Shown here in pieces: positions 47,335 through 61,102 of a DNA stretch of 64,000 bases. This DNA comes from Botrytis cinerea B05.10 (Eukaryota; Ascomycota; Leotiomycetes; Helotiales; Sclerotiniaceae), in the NCBI RefSeq assembly GCF_000143535.2, contig NC_037320.1:2046001-2110000 (forward strand). Reading direction: 5' to 3'. Positions within the stretch are counted from its first letter, which is position 1. Every line of letters begins with the position of its first letter. The translations under genes and the position numbers were made by a program. Below the pieces are notes generated by a model. It was given only the letters and a program-made list of their open reading frames with translations. It had not been told where the DNA came from and made no database searches.

Positions 47335-48032
47335 ATATGTGTTGTGGAGAATGGGGGGAATGGGTACATTTGGGCGCGGATGTGGGAAATTTCTACAGTC
47401 GATTTGACGAGTCGCTTCTTGCATCTTGACCTCTGAATGGGCATGGGTCGTCTCATTGTGAAGGGCGCTATGTAATCTGATTTGCAATGATGAAGAAAAC
47501 CACAAAGCAATGATATCTTTTTTTACGCGGATGATTGTGAGATGTGTGATTGCAGGATGATCTTTGGCAGGTGAAGAATACGGAGGGTGCTGTGGTAAAC
47601 ATGCATTTCAAAGGATGATTTTGTGACGACATCAGCTAGTCAACATCTGTCCATGTGAAAGTCGCAGGGTGCGGTGTCCCAAGTGCAACCTAATTCATTC
47701 TGTGGAATTACTGAATGGTGACAAGTAATGCCAAGCCACGTTTTATACTTGACATACCGATAAATTACGCATGGCATTTTCTTTGGTCATGCACAATTTG
47801 GTTCCTTATTCATACGTTGAAAGCCTACGCGCTAGCGCTAATACTGTTGGAATTCAAAAGATCTTCAAGCCAGCTGACGCGAAGCTGGGGTGCTTTTAGT
47901 ATAGTTTCCACCAGCATCGCAAAAACGCAATTTTGGTCTCACTGATATATGCAAATCCCATGCTTTTCGACACCCATTTCTCTTCGTTCATTTCTCCTTT
48001 CACCATCCCTCCCACTACCTCAACCCCACAAC
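47335..48032. other. Convergent intergenic region
   Basis: Holds the 3' ends of the eL6 and dipeptidyl peptidase III genes. No coding sequence recognised. Confidence 0.55.
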
Positions 48033-50744
48033 TTAAACATCTCTCTCCGCAAAACTCCTAATCATTCCCTCACAACTCGCCTCATACTCCTTCAACTCCA
48101 CCTTTCCATCCTCTCCTAATACCGTATTCGCCTGCACAAAAACCTTTCTCGGTTGTTTACACTTCAACACCTGATCTCTAACTTTCCTCCCCCAATACTC
48201 TGGCTCTACGTAACACATGTCGTTATATACCTTGACACCTGTTTCTACATCCGCAATAGATTTATAGATGTGTAATTTTTGGAGGTAGGATTCTACCGCT
48301 TGACGACCGACTGTAGGAATCAGGTGACGCTTGAGATTAATTGTTAGGTCTGAGAGGTCGGGAGTGGAATGAGTGATGGTGCAGAAGGATTCAGGGGCCG
48401 AGAGGAAACATTGGAGGATAGAGAAGCGGGCTTGAGAATGTGCTTGGCCCCATTTGGTGGAGCGGGGATCCCACTGAATAAAGTTAGTACTTGGTTGTTT
48501 CTTTTGCAAGGAGATCTAGAGGGGGGACACATACGATTTCTAAAGAGCAAACGCCCATTCTAGCCATAGACAACCAAGCTGCATACAAAACATCCCCAGC
48601 TTCATTGTCCATATCAGGGGTTCCATCACCATAGCCGAAGATCTTCAGAACCTCGAAATCACAACTGAGGGCCATGGCGATAGCCTCAGCTCTACATTCT
48701 TCATAACTTGAGGCTACACTTCCAAATACAGATCCCCATGTTTGTCCGGGTTTATACCATGTAGTGATTGGCTTTCCGGTAAGAGGATTGACAGGAGGAT
48801 TCTTGATGTCGAAGTTATAGACTCCCGGTTTGGTTTCTTGAAGTAATTTTCCGGTTCCGTGACCGAGAAGCTCGTGGACTCCTACTTGCACCTCGAAGGC
48901 TGCATCACGGTATTTGGAAAATACCTCGAGATCTTCATCTCTGATAAATGGGATTTTCTCGTTGGGAGCTTTAGCTGACAATACGTTGCCTAATGAGACA
49001 TTTTTGAAACCTTCGGTTTGTCTAATATCATCGTAGTTGGGCTATAAATTTAGTTAATAGTGCTCAAAATTGATATACATGTAAAGGTAACTTACGATGT
49101 TAATACCTGCTGGAATTCCAGCTCCGGCAAATGTCAAAACTTCAAGACTGGTAAAATCTGGGCTCAAGAATTTATCTTTCTCGAAGTCTGTTCCCCAAGG
49201 TAATTTGGGAATGAGACTTTCAGCAGCATTGACAAGACCTCCAAAGGCACGAGTGCGTTCAGCGTTTACCATAGCGGCAAATCCTAATCAAATTATTGGT
49301 AAGTATTGTTTTCTCAAGTTTTGGAAATGTAAAACAATTACCCTGGAATTCAGCCCTCACGCCCTGAGGATCTCTCAAAGTCTCAATAAATCCAATGTTA
49401 GATTCAACTGAAGGCCCCTTATCTCTGATCCAATATCTTTGCGAATCCTTAAAGACTTGCGATGAACCAGTTTCAAACGATTTAGCATAGGCTTCGTACA
49501 TATCCTTCTGCGTATTATTTGCTGCATTCTCGGCGGCTTTCTTGCAATTCTCGGCAATCAAAGCCAACTCTTTTGAGTGATCGCCAAAAGCGATCTTCAG
49601 CTTGCTGCCCTTGAGTGAGCCCTCCTCGATGATGAATTCGGTTTCCTTGCCAATATCGCTACCTTCAGATGGTATGCTTGTGACGGCTGAAGCGAGTAAA
49701 ACTTCGAATGATCCTTCGGGTGTCTTTCTCAATCTTGTGTTTTCCTATACGGGTCAACAATACGAGCAGCCTAACAAATGCATCTTACTTACCACAAGTA
49801 ACCCCTTTTGCTCCAAGAAATCACCCACAGCAATGATGTCCGATTTTGTGATGCTAGTTGAATTGGGATAATAATTGGTCAAATGTCCATCATCAGGAAA
49901 TCCAAGATGCATCAATCCAGGGTCTTGAGTTGGGAAGATAGCTCCTTTGGTGGCTTCATAATGTTGCTTTGCTTTTGGGGAAAGCGCAGCCAAAGCTTCA
50001 AAGACTTTCTCGTCACATCTTGGGATGATTTTGGAATCTCCAAAAAACTTATAGTTTCCGCAATTACCAAGGAACTATAAAGGATTAGATCTATATTCTC
50101 AACATTGTCCTGGTCGTCTTATTGTAACTCACTTGACCACAATACTCGAGGAAGAATTTCAAATCTTCGTCACTAATCCCAGCTTTCTTTTGGGCGGAAC
50201 TCCAGTTGCCATCATTGGACTTGTGAAGTTCAACAATAAAGTCGTAGATATCTTCGGACTCTGGGGAAACCTGTCTTAAAGTAATACGTGTTCCGTGAAC
50301 AGATGCTCTATTGTACAACGTCAGCTGATGACTTTGTGAACAATTTGTATACTTCGAGCTAACGCCAAGCATCCAGAAACCCTCTATTTCCAAGAAGAAT
50401 GCGCACGCAATTGACGCTCTCCGAATTTCCAAAATTCAAACACACCTGCTAATGTAATGAGCGTATCTTTTTTCTTTATCAGACAGCGCCTCAAAATGCT
50501 TTTTAATCTCAAGCTGAACGACACTGGGGGGCGAGTCCGCAAGGAAGTGTTTGAGTTCCTGAGCATTCATTGTAGAGAATTGTCGGTGAAATTGTTGTAT
50601 CCTATGAAATGGTATCAGAAGATGTTGAGAAAAAGATCTCGTGTTGAAATGGCGGGGAAGGAAAGGGCGATGAGGCTGACGTGGGGTGAAACAATGAGCC
50701 AATGAATATGCATGTTTCAAGCGCCCCGACAAACATTTGGACAT
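48033..50744 (-). CDS. dpp3: Dipeptidyl peptidase III (zinc peptidase, M49)
   Basis: Seven exons: 50744-50446, 50307-50133, 50074-49793, 49744-49342, 49283-49096, 49041-48535 and 48473-48033. All have GT-AG junctions and matching phases. From the internal ATG at 50570 the protein has 706 residues, the usual size, starting [18 protein letters not shown]. The zinc site HELLGH and the second motif EECRAEA, with VPP-type flanks ([20 protein letters not shown]), lie in exon 6. The enzyme removes dipeptides from the N-terminus of short peptides, mainly in the cytosol, in late protein turnover. The open frame extends to an upstream ATG at 50744 and adds 58 residues with nine Arg/Lys and no Asp/Glu, ending FHRQFST. 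This is like a mitochondrial presequence. Both ATGs have A at -3, so two isoforms are plausible. The family is certain; the start is not. Confidence 0.95.
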
Positions 50745-51621
50745 TCTCAAGTGGTGATTTCTATAATAAGTATAGGTTTCCTATGATATACATGCTACGA
50801 AGAATTCACTCAATTTTTGTATGGAAAGATCATTGATAGCACTTATGATGGATATTTTATACTCACACGGACCACACGTGAGACGGCCCTAATGAGTGAG
50901 ATTCAAGGATATAGGACAACCGCGAAAGTATTTGGATAAGCAATAAAGTGTGTATGTTCCACGAGTGTACAAGAATGGTTGCTGCGGTTCTTGTCGAGAG
51001 ATTCTTTGTGGTCTCTATGGAAGAAAAGACACTCGACAAATAGGCGCTTGAATGGGCAAGAATCATATCATGACGATACACTCAGTCGCCCGTACCATAC
51101 ATAGACCAGAATACTATGCCATGGGGTGCCGATCACAAAGTTGGAGTGCCTTCAATTCGAGCTTGTAAGTTGATGTGAAGATGTACTAGTGTTTCCTAAC
51201 TCATGCCATGATTCCACCAGTCCAGTCCACGACATCCAATTTTGGCCTGGGAGGATAGTCGTGAGAGATGCATTTGAGGTCCATAGGAATGACTTTCCCT
51301 CTGTGATTTTGATAGTAAGTTCGTAGTTTGAATTCGCCCAACGAGCCTACTTAATCATTATTAACGTTTTTAATTGTTAACATTTCTCATTGTTGATGTG
51401 AAGTCCTTGCATGGAGTGAAGCAGTAATAAAGCTCAATCTGAAGTGTAATTTTCTATCCACGTGACCTTGAAAAGTTCTTGCCATTTTCGGTCCTTCGTT
51501 AGCGAAATTTTAGCGTCTCCCACAACAATTTTGATTTTCCGCGATCTTGAACTTCTTACCTAGACGACGGCCAGTAATTTACACCTTTTCGCCATTTACG
51601 ACATTCGACAAATCGGCCAAG
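50745..51621. other. Divergent intergenic region between dpp3 and uL6
   Basis: Upstream of both flanking genes. No coding sequence recognised. The last 100 bases before 51622 are pyrimidine-rich in part, as expected for a ribosomal protein leader. Confidence 0.55.
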
Positions 51622-52535
51622 ATGAAGTACATTCATTCCGAAGAGACTCTGACCATCCCAGAGGGTGGTAAGTACGGTGTTTCTTATTTTTGGATCGTTG
51701 AAAACGGCGGGCGAGAAGATTGAATTTAAGGTCGAGGGAATTGGTGAAGCGCATTGAGGAATACTGGATGGGTATTTTCTGCAGATGAGGAATGAATGCT
51801 GATTGATTTAATTGAATAGTCAAGGTCGCCATCAAATCCCGTCAAGTTACCGTTGAGGGACCAAGAGGTAATTTACAATTCCTACACACCAATCGACAAT
51901 CAACCAAATCGCAAATCTAATACATTCGAAATAGGCAAACTCCACAAGGATCTCAGCCATTTGGCAGTCAACTTCTCTCAACCAAAGAAGGATGTCATCA
52001 AGATCGAGCTTCACCACGGAGCCCGCAAGAACGTCGCTACTCTCCGAACCGTCCGTACTCTCATCAACAACTTGATCATCGGTGTTACCAAGGGTTTCAA
52101 ATACAAGATGAGATATGTCTACGCACATTTCCCAATTAACGTCAATGTTGAGAAGGGACCAGAGGATATCCCAGTTGTTGAGATCAGGTATGATGGTCCA
52201 CAAGGAAAGAAATTTAGGCTGGAAGAAGGAAATGCTGATTATTTGGGAATAGAAACTTCATCGGCGAGAAGATCGTCCGTAAGGTTCAAATGAGAGAAGG
52301 TGTTGCTGTCGAGCCATCGAAGAACGTCAAGGATGAGCTTCAATTGTCCGGAAACTCCCTTGAGGATGTTTCCCAATGCGCCGCCGATATCCAACAAATC
52401 TGCAGAGTACGAAACAAGGATATCCGAAAGGTGGGCATAAAAATTCTTATCCATTAGTTTTCTTTATACTGACAGCAATAATAGTTTTTGGACGGTTTGT
52501 ATGTCTCAGAGAAGGGTAACATTGATGAGGAATAA
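51622..52535 (+). CDS. rpl9: 60S ribosomal protein uL6 (L9)
   Basis: Five exons, 51622-51667, 51820-51867, 51935-52187, 52253-52430 and 52485-52535, encode 191 residues, the same size as yeast L9. The first two exons are tiny (46 and 48 nt), and all four introns have GT-AG ends with consistent phases. The sequence reads [20 protein letters not shown] at the start. [20 protein letters not shown] and [14 protein letters not shown] lie in the middle, and GNIDEE is at the end. The two-lobed uL6 protein sits near the sarcin-ricin loop, by the factor-binding site of the large subunit. Confidence 0.97.
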
Positions 52536-53969
52536 ATGGAAGGCATTCGTGGTGGTCACCTTTTCTTACATTCATGATATGTATTGGGAGCATTAAAAGG
52601 GTTACTTTGCATATTGTGTAGCAAGGTGCTCGGAATGAATATCTTGCGCAACAAAACAACTACCTGCGGTTCCAAACTTTGAAACGATCGATATCACGGT
52701 GACCTGGATTGTAATGATGGACAGCTTGGTAGAAGGGCGTGCCAGTGCAACGATTTGGGGAGAGCTTTTGAGGAATCAATGAACCAATTATGGACCCTTT
52801 CGAATATCATGGCATAAAGTTTCAGGTCTGAGTTTTTGCATCTGATGGGATATCTGACAGTGCAATGTACAGGCCTCGCAATTTGTTCAGTTCACTTTCA
52901 TCCCTGCACAGAGGCATCACCGCTATGGGATTCGACCCGTCCCTACTAATTAAATAGACCCTCGGCTATATCACCCTTCATCGCACTCTCAACCACCCTC
53001 TTCACCATTTTCATTCCTCATCTCGTCTTCGCCCAATTTGACCCCTTTGCCAATCCATTCTTCTTTCCAACTTCCATTACCATGTCCATTTCTATCAATT
53101 CTGTTTCATACTTGTCAGAATTTCATATCCCTCCCGCCGTTTTCTCTTTTACCTCAAACCCCCTTTTCCCCTTTCACTCTCCATCATGCAAACGGGATCT
53201 CAAAAGTAGACTTTATAGAAGTATTTCTCCAACTCTATTCGGTCAGTCTTGATCCCTATATCAACACACACTCTTTGTTCTTTACGGACGAGGAGGCACG
53301 ATTTGATTATTTTATGTTTTCTGCAGATTCGTGTGGAGGAAATTGAGGATCGTGTGCACATTTCGATAAATTAAAGGAGTTATCATAGGGAGTGAGCGGT
53401 ATATAGCTGAAGAGGGATAGGAAGGTTTGGTGGGTGTGAAGTAAGATGGAGAGTTACCGGATCACCTGATTCCAATAATAAGAGTTTTTTAATCAACTTG
53501 TTTGATCAACCCATTGCCATGCTTCTACCGTTCGAATTGTTTCTTAGAGACGTTGATGATTTAGTGCTGAATGTCATACAATCTGTGTTCTCTAATCTTT
53601 TCTGCTCCTTTCTTCGGATCTCATGGTTCGAGTCTGTGTGGACACCTTTATACTTGATCATTTGACGAGGCTGATCATGAATAATCGTGAAACCACCTTG
53701 CTTATTGTCTACATTAGCGATGTATACATTCATACATGCCTACACTCCCGAGGATGTCCATCAATACCACACTATCCAGTAGTACAGACAGACAAGTAGC
53801 GGAATCATCACCACTCGACAGTCACTCTTACCTAGCAACATACATGACATGACTATCGATGTTCTTGCAATTATATTCCTTTTGAACATCCGCCCGTTCA
53901 TATCCGTACAATACTATCTATGCAAATTCAAGATTTGTATCATTCGGTATCGTTCTCGTTCACTCGTGT

Positions 53970-54001
53970 TTTCTTTCTTTCTTTCTTTCTTTCTTTCTTT
54001 C
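53970..54001. repeat. (TTTC)n microsatellite
   Basis: About eight tandem copies of TTTC. Confidence 0.9.
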
Positions 54002-54395
54002 CCATACTTATTTAAGTGTATAGTGGTATGGTATTCTTTCTCTACTTCAAAGTTCACGGATACTTTTTCATCTCGTCTCATCTCATGATGCTTATCTCAT
54101 CTCAATCGAGAGTGTCAGCGCGGACGCGGGTGAGAAGGAGCAACGAAATCTTAACCCCCCAATGTCATTGAATGCATATGATTTCCTCGTCGTTTGTAAC
54201 GCGTTGTGGAATTGATTACTGTTGCTATTGCCGTTGCGATTTATTATTGTTTTACATACAACTATGAAAATTGTATGCGTGGGTCTATATAGATACATTT
54301 ATATATTAATTAAATTTATTCTATCATTTCTTTTCATCATCTAGCACTTTTCTTTTCTCCTTTCTCCCTAGATATTCAACTCCATTATCATTCTT

Positions 54396-54408
54396 CCCCC
54401 CCCCCCCC
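54396..54408. repeat. C13 homopolymer
   Basis: Thirteen C residues in a row, followed shortly by a CT dinucleotide run. Confidence 0.85.
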
Positions 54409-54738
54409 ACCCTCTCTCTCTCTAGCCAAGAAAAAGGTAGATCTCCTATCTATCCCACCCTGTTCTATCCCGAGCTATTAAACATCAATAGTATCTATCT
54501 TCCATAATAATCCATACCAACTCATAAATGAGTGAGTACCAGTTGCTCTAGCACGTTTACATACACATAGATCGAGATAACGAGAGGGCGAGCAGACAAA
54601 GGAACAAAAATATGAATCGAGAAAGGGATAATAGAAAATTTGTCATAGATTCAGAGTTTGTGTTTAATTCTGCTTTTCTGCTTCGCTTACTTGCTTGTTG
54701 GCACTTATTGGGAGATTAGGAGAGAGGTGCTATATCTG

Positions 54739-54761
<23 letters not shown>
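54739..54761. repeat. (TA)n microsatellite
   Basis: About eleven TA units, followed by two or three TGTA units. Confidence 0.85.
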
Positions 54762-54772
<11 letters not shown>

Positions 54773-56152
54773 AAATTGGGATGGTATGGTATGGAGACGA
54801 ATTCAAAGTCGAAGGAGAGAATTAAGGCTGTTGATTGTTCTGGAACATACCAGAAAGATTGAGTTCGCGGATGAGGACGGGATGGGAATTTGGGAATAGA
54901 GGAGTTAGTTGTTGTATGTAGTTTGATCGGAAAGAAAATGTGTGTCTATCTATGGATACTCAGGAGTTGACTGTTGGTAAGATTTAAGTAATTTTTCTAA
55001 GGGGGGGGGGTGAATGATATGAGGAGGGAGGAGAGGGGAGGGGAGTCTATATGCGATGTTTTTTCTCTTGGGGGTAGAAGAGAAAGAAAGAAAGACAGTA
55101 TAAGAGAGAATATTGGAGATATAGAGATATATCTATACACCCAACCTTCTCGCATTATCTTTCGCCGTGTTAGCATCGCTACGTTGTTTGTATCAGATAT
55201 GATTGTATCATCACATCTATCGAGCAAATTGCTACCAACATAAAAGAAGAAAAGAACTCATCAGGAAGGGAACGAACAAATAGTTTATTTCACAAACTCG
55301 CAGCAGTAAGTTGAAGACGTTAAGTAACCTTTTTAATTTGAGTTTTCATTCGTAGAATTCGCTGTATACATTTACTCAATGTATATGCACGCATGTATGT
55401 ATGTACGTACGTATGTCTAACTTTCCCTCCCCTCCTCATACATACACATCCATCCATTCATTCAATCACCCCATACCCAACCTCCGAATCCATTATCCGT
55501 TCCGCTCATCACACATTCATTATACCCAACCTGCCCCTGTTGCCGCCCATTTCATTTCATTTCGTTTCCCCTTTCCTCATTCATCCCTTCGTACAAAAGT
55601 CATAAAAATACAAAAGCACCCCGATACCCTTCCCCTCATCTCATCTCATACTATGCACGCATGCTCAAATTGATATAAACGCTTTCATGCTTTCGTAACA
55701 CATATACAAGCATGATTTGAAGTTTGCGAGTTAATCTTGCTAGCCAGCCACCCATTCATCCATTCATTCATCATTCCTCGTGCATAATCACCTCTTCTTC
55801 CTCTTCCTCAATCCTTAGACATAGCAAGAATAGGAAAGAAGCAGGAAGTGAAATGGAATGCAAAAACAAGGAAAAGGAAAAGTATAAACAAAAAATAAAT
55901 CAAATAACGCCAGAGAAATGAATCAAATCGCTAATGCCTGCCGGAAAAATATCTTGAATCTCTTAAATTCGTATATTTCATTCGTGTATGTTTTTTTTTT
56001 CGGTTGGTGCTGTGTGTTGCTTTTGTTGTGTGAGAGGATGGATAACCTCTCATGAGTATGTACTCTGTATGAGATTATCTCCAAATAAATCCAGATGATC
56101 TAGTGTAGTGAGAATAGACTAGATCGTCAAAGATAAGATAGGAAACGAGAGT

Positions 56153-57417
56153 TTATCTCCTGACGCTCCTTTCTCTATCTCTCCTCGTATCTCTCGTTCT
56201 CCTATCCGAGCTCGCGGAACCTGCAAATTGTATGTTAGTCGTCATTCCCCACATTTCCATGCCCCACGACCAAAGCGCAGAAGGAAAGGAAAATACTCAC
56301 TAGCACTCGTCCCAGTGTAACTATCAGTATAGTAGGTACTGCTAATATCTGTCACCGTCGCCGTAGGCCCCGGTCTCCTCTTCTCATCCCTCCTCTCAGC
56401 CTCCTTCTTCTTCAATCCCAACACCGCCGCTAAGCCTACCAATCCCGCACCCACAGCACCCATTCCTCCCATTCCACTACTCTGCTTCTTCCTAGTCTCT
56501 ACAACTCTCGTTGGTTTATCGGTTCGTGCGCCCCCGAACCATCCATTGTTTTCTCTACGAGCTGCGGCAGCTCCTCCCATCGCTGCTCCGCCGGCCGTAG
56601 ATCCATGTCTGTGGTAACGCTCTACGGTCTCGATACGCTCGGTACGAGTACCGCCTTCGCGTCTTCTGGATCCACCAGCAAAGAGAGCGAGAACGGAATC
56701 CCAGAGTCCCTTGACAATACAGCAGAAACACAAGAGTAGCAATAGAATGACTCCGAGAATCGTACCGATGACAATACCCGCGATAGCGCCTCCACTCAAG
56801 TTATTCGAGCTATCGCTTGTGATGGGTAAGGTGCTTCCACTTGCAGTAGCAGGTGGGATGAAGGGCTCGGTAGTTGTGGCTGATACAGTAGCAGTAGATG
56901 TTGCGGCACCCGTTGGACGAACAGGAGCGGAGTAGGTACCAGAAGTCGCAGTGTAGGACCACAGACTTGTTCTAGCAGTACATTGTCCACTGTATTCACA
57001 CATCTGATCGCTGGCACAACAGATTGTTCCGCAGGAAGTCTCGCCCGAACTAGTATCGCAGATGGCAGCGGCGCCTCCGGATGTGGTGGTGGCATAGTAT
57101 GAACTGTATGTGCTTGTTCCGACTAACAAATCGGTTTCGGTGTAGGTGGTTGTGTAGACTGCCCAGCCACCGGAGCCAGCAGTAGAGGCAGAACAGTAAG
57201 CTACGTTCCCTGAGGAAGTGTAGCAGGCTTGGCCGGCAGTACAACAATATTGATTGTCGGCACCGCAGTAGGAAGCGCAAGCGCGGTCCATAAGGTATGA
57301 GAAACCGAGATCGTGAATATCATCTTTAGGGAAGGGACCTGCGGATACCGGGGAGGTATTGGAGAGGGTGAGGAGGAGAAGTGAGAGGAGTTGCGGGTTT
57401 CCTTTGGAGATCCGCAT
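56153..57417 (-). CDS. Cysteine-rich single-pass membrane protein
   Basis: Two exons, 57417-56301 and 56220-56153, give about 394 residues. The proposed intron uses the good donor GTGAGT and a TGCAG acceptor, and changes the C-terminus to SYTGTSASSASSDRRTRDTR with a basic end. Residues 1-26 look like a secretion signal (LLSLLLLTLSNTSPVSA). The outside part has paired cysteines (CASYCGADNQYCCTAGQACY; CDTSSGETSCGTICC; CEYSGQC), then Ser/Thr-rich sequence likely to be O-glycosylated. One membrane segment at about 212-238 (GAIAGIVIGTILGVILLLLL) is followed by CFCC, and the inside tail is basic and Gly-rich. This layout resembles fungal wall-sensor-like or surface proteins, but I recognise no named family. 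A read-through alternative would end at 56242 without the intron. Confidence 0.82.
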
Positions 57418-60400
57418 TTTGTCGACTGTGGGGTGTTGTGGTTGTATGATAGATGAAGTCGAAGCTATGTATGTATATGAATATTGTCGGAGTAATGAAC
57501 TCGAGCCAAAAGATTGTACGACGCAAAAAGATGGTATGTATCAAAACAATCTCTCAACGTATCGAGACTCTTTTTTTTTTACTTTTCCACCAGCAAAAAG
57601 ATCTTCAGGAACTCAATGACTCCTTCACATGCAGCAGCGGTGTGAAGCAAGATAGCTCGACGATAAATGGCCAATCCCAAAGATCCAAACCCCACTTTCG
57701 TCGACACGACCACTTGTATGTAATATGTATGGTATGGTGGTATGGTAGTATGGTGGGTAGTGTGGTATGTTACTTTGTATGTCCTCGAATTGCAAGAAAG
57801 GTCGTTTCTATTCAAACGAATGTAAATGTGTCTGGAAATTCTTATCTCTAGAAATTATCGATATCGATTAGGGGAAAAAGTTGCCGATAGCCCAGAAGAA
57901 CCGTATATCTCTGGAATGGAAATCTTTTTTCTTTCTCTTTCTCTTTGGGAATGGAAAAGAGAAGGAACTGTAACAGAAACAGTGTGGGTGTGGAATACCA
58001 CTTATTCAAAAATGTCGATGGCTGAACTTTTTTTGGTCTCAAGGGCCAAAAAATAGCTGGGCTGGGAATGGAGTTAATTGACCGTTTCCCCAACCACCCA
58101 AATTTTCCCTACCAAGGACTAAGAGGACCAAGGCGAATTTTCGAATTTCTTGATTCCGTACACACGTATCGTATGAATGGAGATCCGATCTGATTCAAGT
58201 GAAATGTAATTGTGAGGTTCATTTGCATTGATTGGTAAATGTTGAGTCTTTACTAGACGTTCTACTCCATCGTCGCTCCATTCATCGGTCAGGTACCTGC
58301 AGCTATTCGGCTAAAAGATACGATGGACTGCACATTTATTTACCTTTATCGCTCGGCTAGCGGGGCAACAATCAGGCGATAAGCAGCTAAATTTGGGTCC
58401 ATTCCATCACATTTGGGCAAAAATGGGAATCAAAGAGCGGTTAACGTCCTCGAGACGAGACTCGCCACGGTCAGCATTGTATCCAAGCGTTCCAGAATGA
58501 GGTCCAATTGTCGACTTGTCTACTGGGTGTCGATATTCATGCATGCAATGGCCTCTTTTGAAGTTAGAGAGGTAGAAGAGGAACCACATGGGATTTTACT
58601 ATATATCTAATTCTCCCCCATCCACGTTTTGATGGAGAAGGAGGTACATATTGTAGGTGAAGTATCTTGCGAAGATATAGTGAAATGGAGCTCACCGAAT
58701 AGAAAGTCCTCACTCTGCCCAAGACTCACTCACCTTCCTAATCCACTTTTGATACCTGGATACTCTGATAACCCCACAAGATTACACACCGATACCCGAA
58801 CCGATGCCATTACCACCGGTCAGCCAGGTACACGCAACTTTACAAATGATAGCTCTTCAGTACCTGCTTTTTGTCTTCTAAGCCTACTCTATTTTGAGAT
58901 TTAATATACGAAACATTTTGGTTCCTTGGAAGTTAGAATCTAGAGTCTACACTTTCTTCTTCTTCTTACTCCGGGAAATCTCCCCCATCATCCGAAAGAG
59001 CAGATCTAGCACAAATGCACGACGCAATACGACACGCCCAATCAAAGAACCCGACGGGTCATAATTCCACTCACTCAACGGAAATCCACTCGATACAAAT
59101 CCTGACGCCATCATCATCGAGATGTGAAACACAGTCTCGATTGTTGACTCTCGAGTCCCTGCATCAAACAACAAATGACATGACTGACTTTGACAACGAG
59201 GTCCAAATCGGATAACTACTCTAGTACTCGGTCTATAAGTCTTATATGCAAGACACTACTTCCGTAAGATCAAACGTTGTGTCGCTTGAGATGTGGATAC
59301 TTGCCACGTCTGCGGTTGCTCGGGGATTTTGGCTGGGCAATCATGAATGAATAAACGAACGAGAGTGAGTAGTTGGGCGAAAGAGTATGCAAATTTCATC
59401 TGAAGATTCATGGGATTAAGATAAATGTTTGGTTCAATGGCGGTACAAGTGTACTTGTATGTATTTATTTTGTACAACGTCTTTTGTATCGACTCAGTCA
59501 ACGTGGCTCTGACATGCGGTTCTTCAACCCAAAGTAGGAAAGGCCAAAGTACTAAGATGGGAAAGAAATCTCGAGATAATCCCTATGTTCATATTCACAC
59601 ATCTGTAGTTCAATCCATGCTTTCACGATAGTCAAAAGATGCTCATCTCTTGTTCTGTTTCGCGCTTTTTCTTGCCCTTTTCTCTTGGACCATAACGAAC
59701 GCAAACATTGAGATCGATCCTGTTGAACCGATCATTCCAGGTCAAGTCTTTCCAAATCATGTAAAATGGATATAACAAACACTTTTAAGAAAATGTAAAA
59801 CTACCACAGTCAATGTTGCAAAGCTCTCTGGGGGAATATGCATGCATTAATTGATGAAGGAGAGCAACTTTGATTCTCTGTCTTGCTTCAAGTCTCTAAA
59901 TGCGAAGTATCATTTGTGTCCTGATGCATTCCTGCATACATCCTCTTCAGCCATTGCTTCATTTTGAGTATCAGATGCGAAAACTTTCTCGAAGGATCTC
60001 TCAGTTCTGAGATATTCGAGAAGTGAAGTCGAGATAATCTTTTGACTAAAGGCATTTCTACGCTAAGTTTAGTTAGTGTTAGGAACTGCTAGGGAAACTG
60101 CCCCTCGCTCGTTCTTTCTTCGTTCAAAGCAGAACTCAATCAATATATATACGTAAAATTCTGCATGTTTCAACCAATTATTTGCCTAGAATCCAGCCAA
60201 TTCAATTGTGCCGGATTTGTTCTAACTACATCGTTTCTCGACACTGAGATCTTTCACATAATAATTTACGAGAATAAGATGTCGAATAAAGCTGTTCAGA
60301 TACAAGATTATTCTATCCATCGAAACCAACCAAGAGACTTTTCTATAGCCTTATGTTTTTCCATGCGTTTCCCCCGAGGGGCAGGTTGGCATACGACACC

Positions 60401-61102
60401 AATCACCTGCTCCGACCAATGATTTGACATTAGCTATAATCCAAGTTTATAAAGTCGATGGCACTATCGATACTTGAATACCTACAATACACTCATTCAA
60501 TGTACCTATGTTGCCTCCTCCATAGCTCGACGGTCTAAGTAGTCCAATAACCACTTTCCATAGACTCAATTTCGGTCGCATATTCCAGCAAATGATGTAA
60601 CTCCTTCCAGATCAGTATATCCAGATGAATTTTTTGATCATTTCGAGGGTTCAGTGCTACGTTTTATCTCGAGAATCAATGGTACCAAAAAGGCAGCACT
60701 GAGCAAATATCCGGTACACACACTGAGATTACTGCTATGTTCATTTTCTCTACACTCAAGTGTCTCATGAGTCATGAAATGTTCAATACATTGGTAATGA
60801 ATGACCCTTTGAGGATAACCATGTCATGATTCGAAACCCCATTTAAAGTTTAGCTGTAGCGGGTATGACTGCGAGTGGTATACACATTCCCCTTCCTCTG
60901 ACACTCCATCAATCAATCGAAAATACAAAATCTGTCAAATATGTAGACATCGGGTTGACTATAAAGGCACAAGAAACAAGTCACTCAGTTCTTGTTTCTA
61001 CTACTTTCAAACTCTGAGTTTTGAGAGGGGGCTATCATTCCAATACCCATCTTCCTCGTCGCTTACTGCCATCGAGAATATCCATCATCATTAAACTCTT
61101 CC
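57418..61102. other. Gene-poor region
   Basis: Starts with the promoter of the cysteine-rich membrane protein gene. The remainder has only short frames. One minus-strand stretch at 58947-59174 (containing GSLIGRVVLRRAFVLDLLFR) looks protein-like but is isolated and unassigned. Confidence 0.5.

Larger units (their letters stand above)
52536..56152. other. Long gene-free region with microsatellites
   Basis: No convincing gene. A pyrimidine-rich stretch lies at 52960-53200. There is a (TTTC)n run near 53970-54001, a C13 run at 54396-54408 followed by a CT run, a TA run at 54739-54761, a G9 run near 55002-55010, and CATT/CATC runs near 55445-55475 and 55755-55775. The segment next to 56152 should be the 3' end of the cysteine-rich membrane protein gene. 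A 102-codon Pro/Leu/Phe-rich frame at 53038-53346 follows base composition and is not called. Confidence 0.6.

Noticed and set aside
53038..53346. 102-codon plus-strand frame after uL6
   Set aside because: The Pro/Leu/Phe/Ser-rich translation simply follows a pyrimidine-rich tract; no domain, and no introns or neighbours support it.
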